From Candidatus Wirthbacteria bacterium CG2_30_54_11 (GTDB taxonomy: Bacteria > Patescibacteriota > CG2-30-54-11), in NCBI GenBank assembly GCA_001873755.1, contig MNZT01000080.1, positions 1 to 21,888 on the forward strand: a DNA stretch of 21,888 bases, given 5' to 3'. Within the stretch, counting starts at the first letter, position 1; every line of letters begins with the position of its first letter. Positions 14,935 through 21,099 of the stretch are shown piece after piece. Under the pieces are notes generated by a model. The model was not told where the DNA came from. It saw nothing but the letters and a program-made list of their open reading frames with translations, and searched no databases. Position numbers and translations under genes: made by a program.

Positions 14935-14953
14935 TGCTACCCCTTTTTTAGAT

Positions 14954-14991
14954 ACAAAAAAACTCCATCATCCTCAAAAGGACGAAGGAGT
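14954..14991 (-). terminator. T-box intrinsic terminator
   Basis: Arms ACTCC...GTCC and GAGGAT...GGAGT around a TTTT loop, then seven T on the minus strand (14962-14956). The 5' arm overlaps sequence just after the T-box core, so it competes with the antiterminator. Confidence 0.85.
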
Positions 14992-15018
14992 ATATTCCTC
15001 GTGGTGCCACCTTAATTT

Positions 15019-15046
15019 TCCTCCTACGCCAAGGCGCTTCGGAGGA
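15019..15046. repeat. Hairpin repeat TCCTCCGAAGC...GCGTAGGAGGA, copy 2
   Basis: Read on the minus strand it matches the copy at 1527-1555 apart from the loop (GCCTTG here). It forms the hairpin just before the T-box core. Confidence 0.65.
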
Positions 15047-15152
15047 CTCATTTGATTTGCCCTAGACGGATGCTGCGATTTCAGGATGGGGTTGTCAGGG
15101 CTTCCACTCTTTCTTTCCCTGATCGCTGTCTGCAACGTTTGATCCCTACTTC

Positions 15153-15179
15153 GGCACGTCGTTCGCGAACGACTGTGCC
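15153..15179. repeat. Palindrome related to the one at the tRNA-Ser 3' end
   Basis: Perfect core GTCGTTCGCGAACGAC (15158-15173) extended by GGCAC/GTGCC arms with one bulged T. It follows the consensus GTCGYTCGCGARCGAC shared with 3281-3306. Confidence 0.7.
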
Positions 15180-15211
15180 TCGGCACCCAGGCGGTATTTG
15201 ATTGTGCTATT

Positions 15212-15241
15212 AGTATAAGAGCTGAATCGGCTTTTTGTCAA
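15212..15241 (-). promoter_or_regulatory. Strong promoter of the T-box transcript
   Basis: On the minus strand a consensus TTGACA (15241-15236), an 18-base spacer and TATACT (15217-15212). The predicted start near 15205 fits the 5' end of the T-box. Confidence 0.75.
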
Positions 15242-15272
15242 AAAAGTCACCAGCAAACTTTTCGCTCAGCTT

Positions 15273-15302
15273 ACAGCCATGAAGTTCGGGGGCTGTTTTT
15301 TA
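15273..15302 (+). terminator. Weak terminator-like hairpin
   Basis: Arms ACAGCC (15273-15278) and GGCTGT (15291-15296) are followed by six T on the plus strand. No plus-strand gene ends just upstream, so its purpose is unclear. Confidence 0.35.
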
Positions 15303-15320
15303 TAGTAACAAACAGGCGAT

Positions 15321-15349
15321 TTGCATTTATGATATCCGCAGATTAACAT
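15321..15349 (+). promoter_or_regulatory. Possible promoter of the anchored PsbP-like gene
   Basis: TTGCAT (15321-15326), a 17-base spacer and TAACAT (15344-15349), about 70 bases before the ATG at 15425. The surrounding sequence is AT-rich. The match is moderate. Confidence 0.35.
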
Positions 15350-15424
15350 TTATCTAAATGAAATAGACAATGTAACCTAAATACTCCCCGTTGATCCCAC
15401 CATCATACCTGAAGGCAATGAGAT

Positions 15425-16405
15425 ATGACGACCTCATGGAAAATGCGCATCCTCATGATAGTTGCGGCCCTGGTGATCGTACTACTGAGCGCGATCACCT
15501 ATGTTACTATCCAGAGTAATCACCAGGCTGAATCAGAAGATCAGGATCTCAGATCCCAACTCGCTTCCTCGGAAACAACCGCAGGGTCAGATACGGCGTT
15601 GACAGAAGATCAGGAACTCAACTCACAGGACACCTCCTCCAGAGATCTGGTATCCTATCACCCATCCCCCCTCTCGTTCCCTGTTATTGAGACTACTGAC
15701 GTTGACAGCAGCCCAAGCATTGCCGAGATCACCACACCTTCTGTGGATACTACTGACGACCCGGGATCCCAAACCCCGGCCCCCTCACCAGAGACGACTG
15801 AACTCCAGACCTACACCAATGATCAGATCGGCTTTGCGTTTGATTACCCCTCCTCATGGGACATCGATTCCTTCGTCGTTCCCAAAGGAACCATAAAAGA
15901 ACAGGAAGGCCGGTATCATCTGGTGGCGAATGAATCGGATATTACTGTGTTCACTATTTCGAAGGACGGTTATGAACTCCGACTGGCAGCGCCAACCGAG
16001 GTCAACCCAGATGCACCTCCCACATGCTCTGCTACAGGACCCATACTGGACCCACAAGAGTATGCTTGGAAGACGGTATTCAACCGTCAATCCTTCAGAC
16101 CCGCAATCGAAACAGGCAATGTCCCGCATTTCGGTGATCCATCCTGGCCATATCCGTTAAATGTGTTGTTCCGGCGGTTTCCCGGCGAGCGAACGGAAAA
16201 GTGGCCACTGGCTGATACTGACGAGAGTTTTGTCGGGTTGTTCTGTTTGAAATGGCCGGATGGTGATCAGTCCATCCTGTTCACCAGCATTACCTACTAC
16301 TCTGCTTCCTTCACCAAAGAAAACATCACCCAAGGGGCGATCGATGCTGCGATTCTGAAGGAAATGGATGCTATCGTCGGCAGTCTGCGAAGATCTCCAA
16401 GCTAA
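15425..16405 (+). CDS. Membrane-anchored protein with PsbP-like domain
   Basis: 326 residues. Residues 8-30 are a single hydrophobic helix ('MRILMIVAALVIVLLSAITY' region) after a short N-terminus, with no lipobox, so it is probably a signal anchor with the rest outside the membrane. Residues 35-130 form an acidic Ser/Thr/Pro-rich, low-complexity linker. From about residue 132 a compact domain begins 'YTNDQIGFAFDYPSSWDI', the pattern seen at the start of many bacterial PsbP-like domains, and it ends 'ILKEMDAIVGSLRRS', the usual C-terminal helix. The function of these bacterial domains is unknown. It has no obvious operon partner: the T-box gene diverges upstream and an AT-rich insert follows. 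Confidence 0.75.
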   Translation: MTTSWKMRILMIVAALVIVLLSAITYVTIQSNHQAESEDQDLRSQLASSETTAGSDTALTEDQELNSQDTSSRDLVSYHPSPLSFPVIETTDVDSSPSIAEITTPSVDTTDDPGSQTPAPSPETTELQTYTNDQIGFAFDYPSSWDIDSFVVPKGTIKEQEGRYHLVANESDITVFTISKDGYELRLAAPTEVNPDAPPTCSATGPILDPQEYAWKTVFNRQSFRPAIETGNVPHFGDPSWPYPLNVLFRRFPGERTEKWPLADTDESFVGLFCLKWPDGDQSILFTSITYYSASFTKENITQGAIDAAILKEMDAIVGSLRRSPS

Positions 16406-16466
16406 CCTGGCGGATCGTCACCTGCCCTTCCATCGATCGACTGAGCAGTAACTCCCACAGTCCTTC

Positions 16467-16601
16467 ATGCACGCCCTCATCAGCGATCTGTTCCGCCACT
16501 ACGGCAACGATGTCCTGGATCGAGTGACCTTCAAATCATGCAGCGAAACCGTCAAAAAAATCATCACGATAGTCGCAGACTACATGCAAGAGAGTGAATG
16601 A
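16467..16601 (+). CDS. Possible 44-residue protein upstream of the nuclease-like gene
   Basis: An ORF from ATG 16467 to TGA 16601, encoding a short helical protein beginning 'MHALISDLFRHYGNDVLD' and ending 'IITIVADYMQESE'. Its stop is one base before the ATG of the next gene (TGACATG), which suggests coupling. It has no ribosome site, and the opposite strand of the same stretch also reads as plausible protein without a start. It could be a real small partner, a gene remnant or chance. I do not recognise it. Confidence 0.3.
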   Translation: MHALISDLFRHYGNDVLDRVTFKSCSETVKKIITIVADYMQESE

Positions 16602-16602
16602 C

Positions 16603-17271
16603 ATGAACAGTCTCACCGCCAAACAATATCAAAGATACCAAACCGTAGCTCGATCCAGCCTGAAAAAATTTCAAAAACTCATTGGTAAAAACGTACAGGA
16701 TTCTCCCTATCAAGAGATAGTGCGTAGCTGGGAACAATTCATAAACGATGAGAATAAATTCAAAAATCTCATCGAGTCCGTTTCCAATGTAGAAAGCCTT
16801 CTTGGATTTAGTAGCGAGCTTAGTAATAAATTGTCTAACACAGCCTTAGTCGAACGCGTTAGCCAACGCTACGCTGAAGTTGATCTTGCCATACATGCTT
16901 TACGTGAGTTTCGTCTGAATACTAAAGAGAATAAGTTAGAGAAAAATATCGAGGGACAGAAAAAGCAATGCGATTTCCAATATATTGGAAACCCGTCATA
17001 TTATTTTGAGTCAAAATTCACGACGAATATCTCCCCTAAACACATCAAGGACCTCACAGAAAAAGCTCTTGCGCAGCTACAAAGCTCCATAGGCGATCAA
17101 AGCAATAGCATTGGTTATGTTTGGATCTTTAGCTATAAAATACCTCTGGATATCGTTAAGTTCCAGACGGAAATTGAAAACATAAAGCGCGAACTCAATA
17201 CCATTGGATTTAATTTCAAACTCACCGTCCAAATCTATGGACTTGCCCTGTATGATGACGGTGATACGTAA
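16603..17271 (+). CDS. Hypothetical protein, candidate PD-(D/E)XK nuclease fold
   Basis: 222 residues from ATG 16603 (a GTG at 16594 is in frame). The N-terminal half is helical and Lys/Asn/Ser-rich, with a possible coiled coil over residues 45-100. The C-terminal half has 'QCDFQYIGNPSYYFESKF', an Asp followed after about a dozen residues by E-S-K, the spacing of the PD-(D/E)XK catalytic core. Helix 'KHIKDLTEKALAQLQSS' and a strand 'SIGYVWIFSYKIPLD' follow, as in that fold. The base composition is clearly more AT-rich than all neighbours, which suggests recent acquisition. It might be an orphan restriction or defence nuclease. No methylase is visible nearby, and the fold is only inferred from motif spacing. 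Confidence 0.6.
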   Translation: MNSLTAKQYQRYQTVARSSLKKFQKLIGKNVQDSPYQEIVRSWEQFINDENKFKNLIESVSNVESLLGFSSELSNKLSNTALVERVSQRYAEVDLAIHALREFRLNTKENKLEKNIEGQKKQCDFQYIGNPSYYFESKFTTNISPKHIKDLTEKALAQLQSSIGDQSNSIGYVWIFSYKIPLDIVKFQTEIENIKRELNTIGFNFKLTVQIYGLALYDDGDT

Positions 17272-17298
17272 CTAATATACTTGCCCAGTTCTCTCCTC

Positions 17299-17327
17299 TT
17301 GACCTCACATCCACCTCCTGTTATAGT
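17299..17327 (+). promoter_or_regulatory. Promoter of the TrpR-like regulator / his cluster
   Basis: TTGACC (17299-17304), exactly 17 bases, TATAGT (17322-17327). The leader to ATG 17362 is about 28 bases. Confidence 0.65.
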
Positions 17328-17347
17328 ATAAATGTGTTAATGTACTA
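17324..17347. promoter_or_regulatory. Candidate operator TAGTA-N14-TACTA
   Basis: An inverted repeat, TAGTA at 17324-17328 and TACTA at 17343-17347, overlapping the -10 box and the start region. TrpR-family repressors use CTAG/GTAC-rich palindromes at such positions, so autoregulation is plausible. Confidence 0.35.
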
Positions 17348-17361
17348 AAACGCTACCACAA

Positions 17362-17646
17362 ATGACCGACCAGATCACCTCACCGCAGACGACTGAGCTC
17401 TTCGAAGCCATGCTTTCCCTGAAAACCGTGGACGAATGCCGTTCGTTCTTTCGTGACCTCTGCACCATCGGCGAGATCGAGGCCATGACCGAGCGCTTCC
17501 AGGTCGCCAAGCTCATCGACCAGAAGATCCCCTACCGCGAGATCAGCCGTCAGACCGGTTCCAGCACCGCCACCATCACCCGGGTCGCTCATTGGATGCA
17601 CCATGGGATGGGTGGTTATCGCCTGATGCTTGACCGTGCGACCTGA
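17362..17646 (+). CDS. TrpR/YerC-YecD family DNA-binding regulator
   Basis: 94 residues of the TrpR superfamily. 'FFRDLCTIGEIEAMTERFQVAKLIDQKIPYREIS' is the YerC/YecD signature and 'SRQTGSSTATITRVAHWM' is the recognition helix region, close to the TrpR pattern LGAGIATITRGSN. It probably represses transcription in response to a small ligand. It lies upstream of hisG, hisD, hisC and a histidinol-phosphatase in the same direction, so control of histidine synthesis is the likely role. A strong terminator lies between it and hisG, and an inverted repeat overlaps its own promoter. Confidence 0.85.
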   Translation: MTDQITSPQTTELFEAMLSLKTVDECRSFFRDLCTIGEIEAMTERFQVAKLIDQKIPYREISRQTGSSTATITRVAHWMHHGMGGYRLMLDRAT

Positions 17647-17674
17647 AAACGCGATCAAACATCAGTCCGTAATC

Positions 17675-17705
17675 ACCCGCTTCCAGATCGAAGCGGGTTT
17701 TTTAT
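17675..17705 (+). terminator. Strong intrinsic terminator / attenuator before hisG
   Basis: A perfect 9-base stem ACCCGCTTC / GAAGCGGGT, loop CAGATC, then seven T from 17698. hisG starts only 17 bases later and no promoter fits between, so his expression must come from read-through or a promoter inside the regulator gene. Confidence 0.85.
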
Positions 17706-17721
17706 TACTCAAAGGCAGATC

Positions 17722-18375
17722 ATGAACCGTATCACCACCCGTATCGCCATCCAGAAAGATGGCCGCCTGCGCGAACGCTCACTTGAAGCCCTGAAAGCGC
17801 TCGGGTACGAGTTCGTAGTGTCCAACGATCGCACCCTCAAGGCTTTCTCTCTCTGCGGTCAGGCTGAACTGCTGCTCATCCGCAACCGCGACATCCCGCT
17901 CTATGTGGCGACCGGTTCGGCAGAACTCGGCATCGTGGGAGAGAACATCGTCCGCGAAAATGGCTATGACCTGCCGGTCCTCGCGGAACTCGGCTTTGCC
18001 CTTTGTCGGCTCATGATCGCGGTCCCGGCGGACAGCCTGATTGACGATGTCGATATGCTCGAGGGCAAGCGGATCGCCACTTCCTATCCGGTCAGCCTCC
18101 GCAAATTCCTGGCCTGGGAAAACGTCTCCGCTGAGATCATCGAACTGAGCGGCTCGGTCGAGATCGCCCCCTCGGTCGGCCTCGCGGACGCCATCTGCGA
18201 CCTGGTCGACTCCGGCCGTACGCTGCGCGAGTATGGGCTGAAACCACTCTGCACTATCTATGAATCACAAGCGGTGCTCATCGCCTCGCCCCTGCTGAAC
18301 CCTGCCGACCATCCACCGGGCCACTATAAGCGGACTGCCCCAACCTCCTCCCTGATCCCCGCTCTCCAGACCTGA
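17722..18375 (+). CDS. hisG: ATP phosphoribosyltransferase, short form
   Basis: 217 residues, the short HisG type without the C-terminal allosteric domain. Seen: 'RIAIQKDGRLRERSLEAL' at the N-terminus, 'RNRDIPLYVATGSAELGIVGENIV', 'RIATSYPVSLRKFL', and the PRPP-binding signature 'EIAPSVGLADAICDLVDSG' followed by 'TLREYGL'. It joins ATP and PRPP, the first step of histidine synthesis. Short HisG normally works in a complex with HisZ, and no hisZ is present in this window. The last 20 residues are Pro-rich and off the family pattern. CAAAGG lies 7 bases before the ATG, right behind the terminator hairpin. Confidence 0.92.
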   Translation: MNRITTRIAIQKDGRLRERSLEALKALGYEFVVSNDRTLKAFSLCGQAELLLIRNRDIPLYVATGSAELGIVGENIVRENGYDLPVLAELGFALCRLMIAVPADSLIDDVDMLEGKRIATSYPVSLRKFLAWENVSAEIIELSGSVEIAPSVGLADAICDLVDSGRTLREYGLKPLCTIYESQAVLIASPLLNPADHPPGHYKRTAPTSSLIPALQT

Positions 18376-18420
18376 CCTCTCCCCCATTCGCGCACCTTCA
18401 ACCCTTACCATCATCTTCCA

Positions 18421-18481
18421 AATTCTTACCCCGATCCCGCGCTTTGGTCCTTCGGCTCCACTCAGGATGAGCGCTCTGTGG
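18421..18481 (+). repeat. Dispersed intergenic repeat, copy 2
   Basis: Nearly identical to 1449-1511, with the shared 20-mer CTTCGGCTCCACTCAGGATG and GCGCTCTGTGG, in the same orientation, between hisG and hisD. Confidence 0.8.
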
Positions 18482-18516
18482 TTTTCTACTTCACCTTCCA
18501 TCACCAAAGGAACTCC

Positions 18517-19803
18517 ATGATCACCATCAAGAAACTCCAGGACATCACCAAAGACGACCTCGACCGCATCATGAAACGCTCCGGCGACATCCTCGACAGC
18601 ATTTACGAGACCGTGAAAGTCATCATGGCAGACGTGAAGGAAAATGGCGATGCAGCCCTTCGCCAGTACACCGAAAAGTTCGACGGGGCCAAACTCGATG
18701 CGCTGCAGGTGACCAGGGAAGAGATCGAGTATGCGTACACCCAGGTGACTCCTGAGTTCATCGAGGGATTCAAGCAGGCCATGGCCAACAGCCGCAAGTT
18801 CGAATCGAACGCGAAGCCGGTCGAGGGTAAGACGATTACCGAAGAGGGTATCGAGGTCTGGCGCGAATGGCGCCCGATAGAGCGGGTCGGCCTCTACATC
18901 CCGGGCGGCAAAGCGTTCTACCCGTCCTGCCTCCTCATGACCGCGATCCCGGCCCAGATTGCAGGCTGCAAAGAATTCGTTGTCTGCACCCCGCCGGACA
19001 AAACAGGCCGGGCCCCTGCCTCCACCCTAGTCGCCTGCGACCTCGCCGGGGTCCAACAGATCTACAAGATCGGCGGCGCCCAGGCTGTCGCGGCCATGAC
19101 CTATGGGACTGAAACCGTACCCCAGGTGTACAAGATCTTTGGCGCCGGCAACACCTGGGTGACCGCAGCCAAGATGCTTGCCTTCGGAACCGTGGATATC
19201 GACATGCCGGCAGGCCCCTCGGAGATCATGATCCTTGCTGACGAAACAGCCAACCCCAAATTCATGGCCGCTGACCTGCTTTCCCAGTCCGAGCACGCCG
19301 AAGATTCGGCTTCGGTACTGGTGACGACGTCAGCGAAATTGGCGAAGCAAGTGGACAGTGAAGTGGTAAGGCAGATGGCCTACCTCTCCTCCCGGGACAC
19401 CATCGAGAAAAGTCTCGGCCGATACGGTATGATAGTGTTGGTGGAAACCCTCGAACAGGGCGCGAAATTCGTAAACGACTATGCACCGGAGCACTTGGAA
19501 ATAGTCACACAGGACGATGCGAAGTACCTCGGCATGATCAACAACGTCGGCTCCGTGTTCCTCGGGAACTACTCCACTGAACCGGCCGGCGATTACGCCT
19601 CCGGCAGCAACCACGTCCTCCCGACCAATGGCTACGCCAGAATGTTCAGCCCGCTCTCAACCGAATCGTTCGGCCGCAAGATCCAGGTACAGAAATTAAG
19701 CAAAGACGGCCTCGGCAAGATCAGGAACGCTATCAAAGCACTAGCCGAAACCGAAGGCCTCCCAGCCCACAAGAACGCCAGCGAAGTCAGATTTGAGGAA
19801 TAA
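18517..19803 (+). CDS. hisD: Histidinol dehydrogenase
   Basis: 428 residues, the normal length, from ATG 18517 with AAAGGA 5 bases upstream. A longer frame opens at 18478 inside the dispersed repeat and is not credible. Seen: 'RVGLYIPGGKAFYPSCLLM', 'KIGGAQAVAAMTYGTETVP', 'IDMPAGPSEIMILADE', zinc ligands Gln257 and His260 in 'LLSQSEHAEDS', catalytic 'YAPEHLE' (Glu325, His326), and Asp359 in 'AGDYASGSNHVLPT'. It oxidises histidinol to histidine in two NAD-dependent steps, the last reactions of the pathway. It is separated from hisG by about 140 bases of repeat sequence and from hisC by a MITE-like element. Confidence 0.96.
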   Translation: MITIKKLQDITKDDLDRIMKRSGDILDSIYETVKVIMADVKENGDAALRQYTEKFDGAKLDALQVTREEIEYAYTQVTPEFIEGFKQAMANSRKFESNAKPVEGKTITEEGIEVWREWRPIERVGLYIPGGKAFYPSCLLMTAIPAQIAGCKEFVVCTPPDKTGRAPASTLVACDLAGVQQIYKIGGAQAVAAMTYGTETVPQVYKIFGAGNTWVTAAKMLAFGTVDIDMPAGPSEIMILADETANPKFMAADLLSQSEHAEDSASVLVTTSAKLAKQVDSEVVRQMAYLSSRDTIEKSLGRYGMIVLVETLEQGAKFVNDYAPEHLEIVTQDDAKYLGMINNVGSVFLGNYSTEPAGDYASGSNHVLPTNGYARMFSPLSTESFGRKIQVQKLSKDGLGKIRNAIKALAETEGLPAHKNASEVRFEE

Positions 19804-19827
19804 GAGTTGTCACCCCTTTGTTTGATC

Positions 19828-19951
19828 GTCATCCTCGGGCTCCGACCCGGCCGTCTTTGACGAGCCTCGCAAGGCGGGGGAACCAGAAAAAGAAAAGAAA
19901 AACGGAAAAGATGGATTCTCGCCCTGAGTGCAATCGAAGGGCGAGGATGAC
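19828..19951. repeat. 124-base MITE-like element with 10-base terminal inverted repeats
   Basis: Perfect inverted ends GTCATCCTCG (19828-19837) and CGAGGATGAC (19942-19951). The inside contains GAGCCTCGCAAGGCGGGGG, related to 1396-1415, and an A-rich stretch, with no convincing ORF. It fills most of the space between hisD and hisC. Confidence 0.6.
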
Positions 19952-19998
19952 ACCACCGCAACCTCGCCAATCATACTCACCAGTCAAAAGGACCACTC

Positions 19999-21099
19999 AT
20001 GAACAAGTCCCTCTCCTACCTGAAACCCTACATCTCGAAAATCGAACCCTACCAGTGGGAGGACTCCGAAGATGCCGTGAAGCAGAAGTACGGGCTTGAT
20101 CGTATCCTGCACTTCGACACCAACACGGCGCCTACTCCGCCGCCCTGCTATGACCGCTGGCTGGAGATCCTGAAGTCCGACCGCAAGATCAATGAGTACA
20201 AGGACTTCACGTATGAGACGCTTCAGGCTCTTCTTGCCTCGTATACCGAAGTGCCAAAAGAGCAAGTGGTCGTGACCGCCTCCGGCGATGAAGGCATCGA
20301 TATCCTGTCGAAAGCAACCTTAGGCCCCGGCGACCGCTTCGTGATCTCCTCGCCCACCTACTCCATGTACAAGATCCAAGGGACGTTGATGGGGGCCGAA
20401 GCGATCGATGTGCCGCTCCGGGCTCCTGACTTCACGCTCGACGAAACAGCGCTGATCGCAGCGACCCAGACAGCCAAATTGCTCTATATCTGCAACCCCA
20501 ACAATCCGATCGGCACATTGCAGCCGCGCAGCACGGTCGAACGCATCATCAGCAGTTCACCCTGTCTCGTCGTGGTGGACGAAGCCTACTTTGAATTCGG
20601 TGGTGAAAGCGTTCAAGATCTCGTACTTAGGTACGACAATCTGGTCATACTTCGCACGTTCTCAAAGTTCGCCGCTCTTGCAGGCGCCCGGGTCGGCTAC
20701 CTCATCACCAACCCGACTCTCGCTGATAGCCTGAATGCCATCCGCTTCCCCATGGGCATCAGTTACCCCTCCATGGAGATCGCCCGACTGGTGCTGACCG
20801 AAGACCGCGAATGGATCCGTTCCAACGTTTCCATGATAAAATTAGAACGGGAGCAGATGCAAAATGCACTGACCGCGCTGGGGCTGCAGGTCTACCCGTC
20901 CTCCACCAACTTCCTGCTGGTGCGCCTGGGCGAGCAGGCCGAACGTATCGTTCAGGCGCTGAAGGAACAAGGTCTCCTGGTCCGCAACTACGCAGCCAAC
21001 CGCTTCGTTCCGCTCTGCGTCCGCATCACCATCCGTTCGCCGGAAGAGAACGCCATATTGCTTCAAAGCCTGAAAGGGATACTCAATGGCACTCGATAA
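19999..21099 (+). CDS. hisC: Histidinol-phosphate aminotransferase
   Basis: 366 residues of the class I/II PLP aminotransferase fold, HisC type. Seen: 'HFDTNTAPTPPP', 'TASGDEGIDILSKATLGPGD' for phosphate binding, 'YICNPNNPIGT' (Asn169), 'VVVDEAYFEF' (Asp194), 'RTFSKFAALAGARVGY' with Lys223 as the Schiff-base lysine and Arg231, and the late 'VRITIRSPEEN' with the substrate Arg. It converts imidazole-acetol phosphate to histidinol phosphate. AAAAGGA precedes ATG 19999. Its end overlaps the phosphatase gene by 14 bases, so the two are probably coupled. Confidence 0.94.
   Translation: MNKSLSYLKPYISKIEPYQWEDSEDAVKQKYGLDRILHFDTNTAPTPPPCYDRWLEILKSDRKINEYKDFTYETLQALLASYTEVPKEQVVVTASGDEGIDILSKATLGPGDRFVISSPTYSMYKIQGTLMGAEAIDVPLRAPDFTLDETALIAATQTAKLLYICNPNNPIGTLQPRSTVERIISSSPCLVVVDEAYFEFGGESVQDLVLRYDNLVILRTFSKFAALAGARVGYLITNPTLADSLNAIRFPMGISYPSMEIARLVLTEDREWIRSNVSMIKLEREQMQNALTALGLQVYPSSTNFLLVRLGEQAERIVQALKEQGLLVRNYAANRFVPLCVRITIRSPEENAILLQSLKGILNGTR

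Larger units (their letters stand above)
14948..15205 (-). promoter_or_regulatory. T-box leader (tRNA-sensing riboswitch) upstream of the third ligase
   Basis: On the minus strand the conserved T-box core AATTAAGGTGGCACCACG (15017-15000) is followed by AATATACTCCTTCGTCC and an intrinsic terminator, the standard antiterminator/terminator arrangement. The bulge that pairs with the tRNA end reads UGGC (15009-15006), predicting discriminator G73. In Stem I an AGTA (15150-15147) and a GAA (15082-15080) flank a helix GGGAT/ATCCT as in the S-turn of the specifier loop. By comparison with glyQS-type leaders the specifier would be TCG (15078-15076), shifted ATC being the alternative. The apical hairpin is CAGGG...GTGGAAGCCCTG. 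A dispersed hairpin repeat occupies the Stem III position, and a strong palindrome lies near the Stem I base. Confidence 0.88.

Noticed and set aside
14948..15205. Lysine-specific T-box
   Set aside because: The UGGC bulge predicts G73, whereas bacterial tRNA-Lys normally has A73. No convincing AAA/AAG specifier is placed in the loop.
16406..16560. About 53-codon minus-strand reading frame with protein-like sequence (EGHSIQDIVAVVAEQIADEG)
   Set aside because: It has no start codon or ribosome site and runs into the antisense of the PsbP-like gene. It may be a gene remnant, but I cannot support it.
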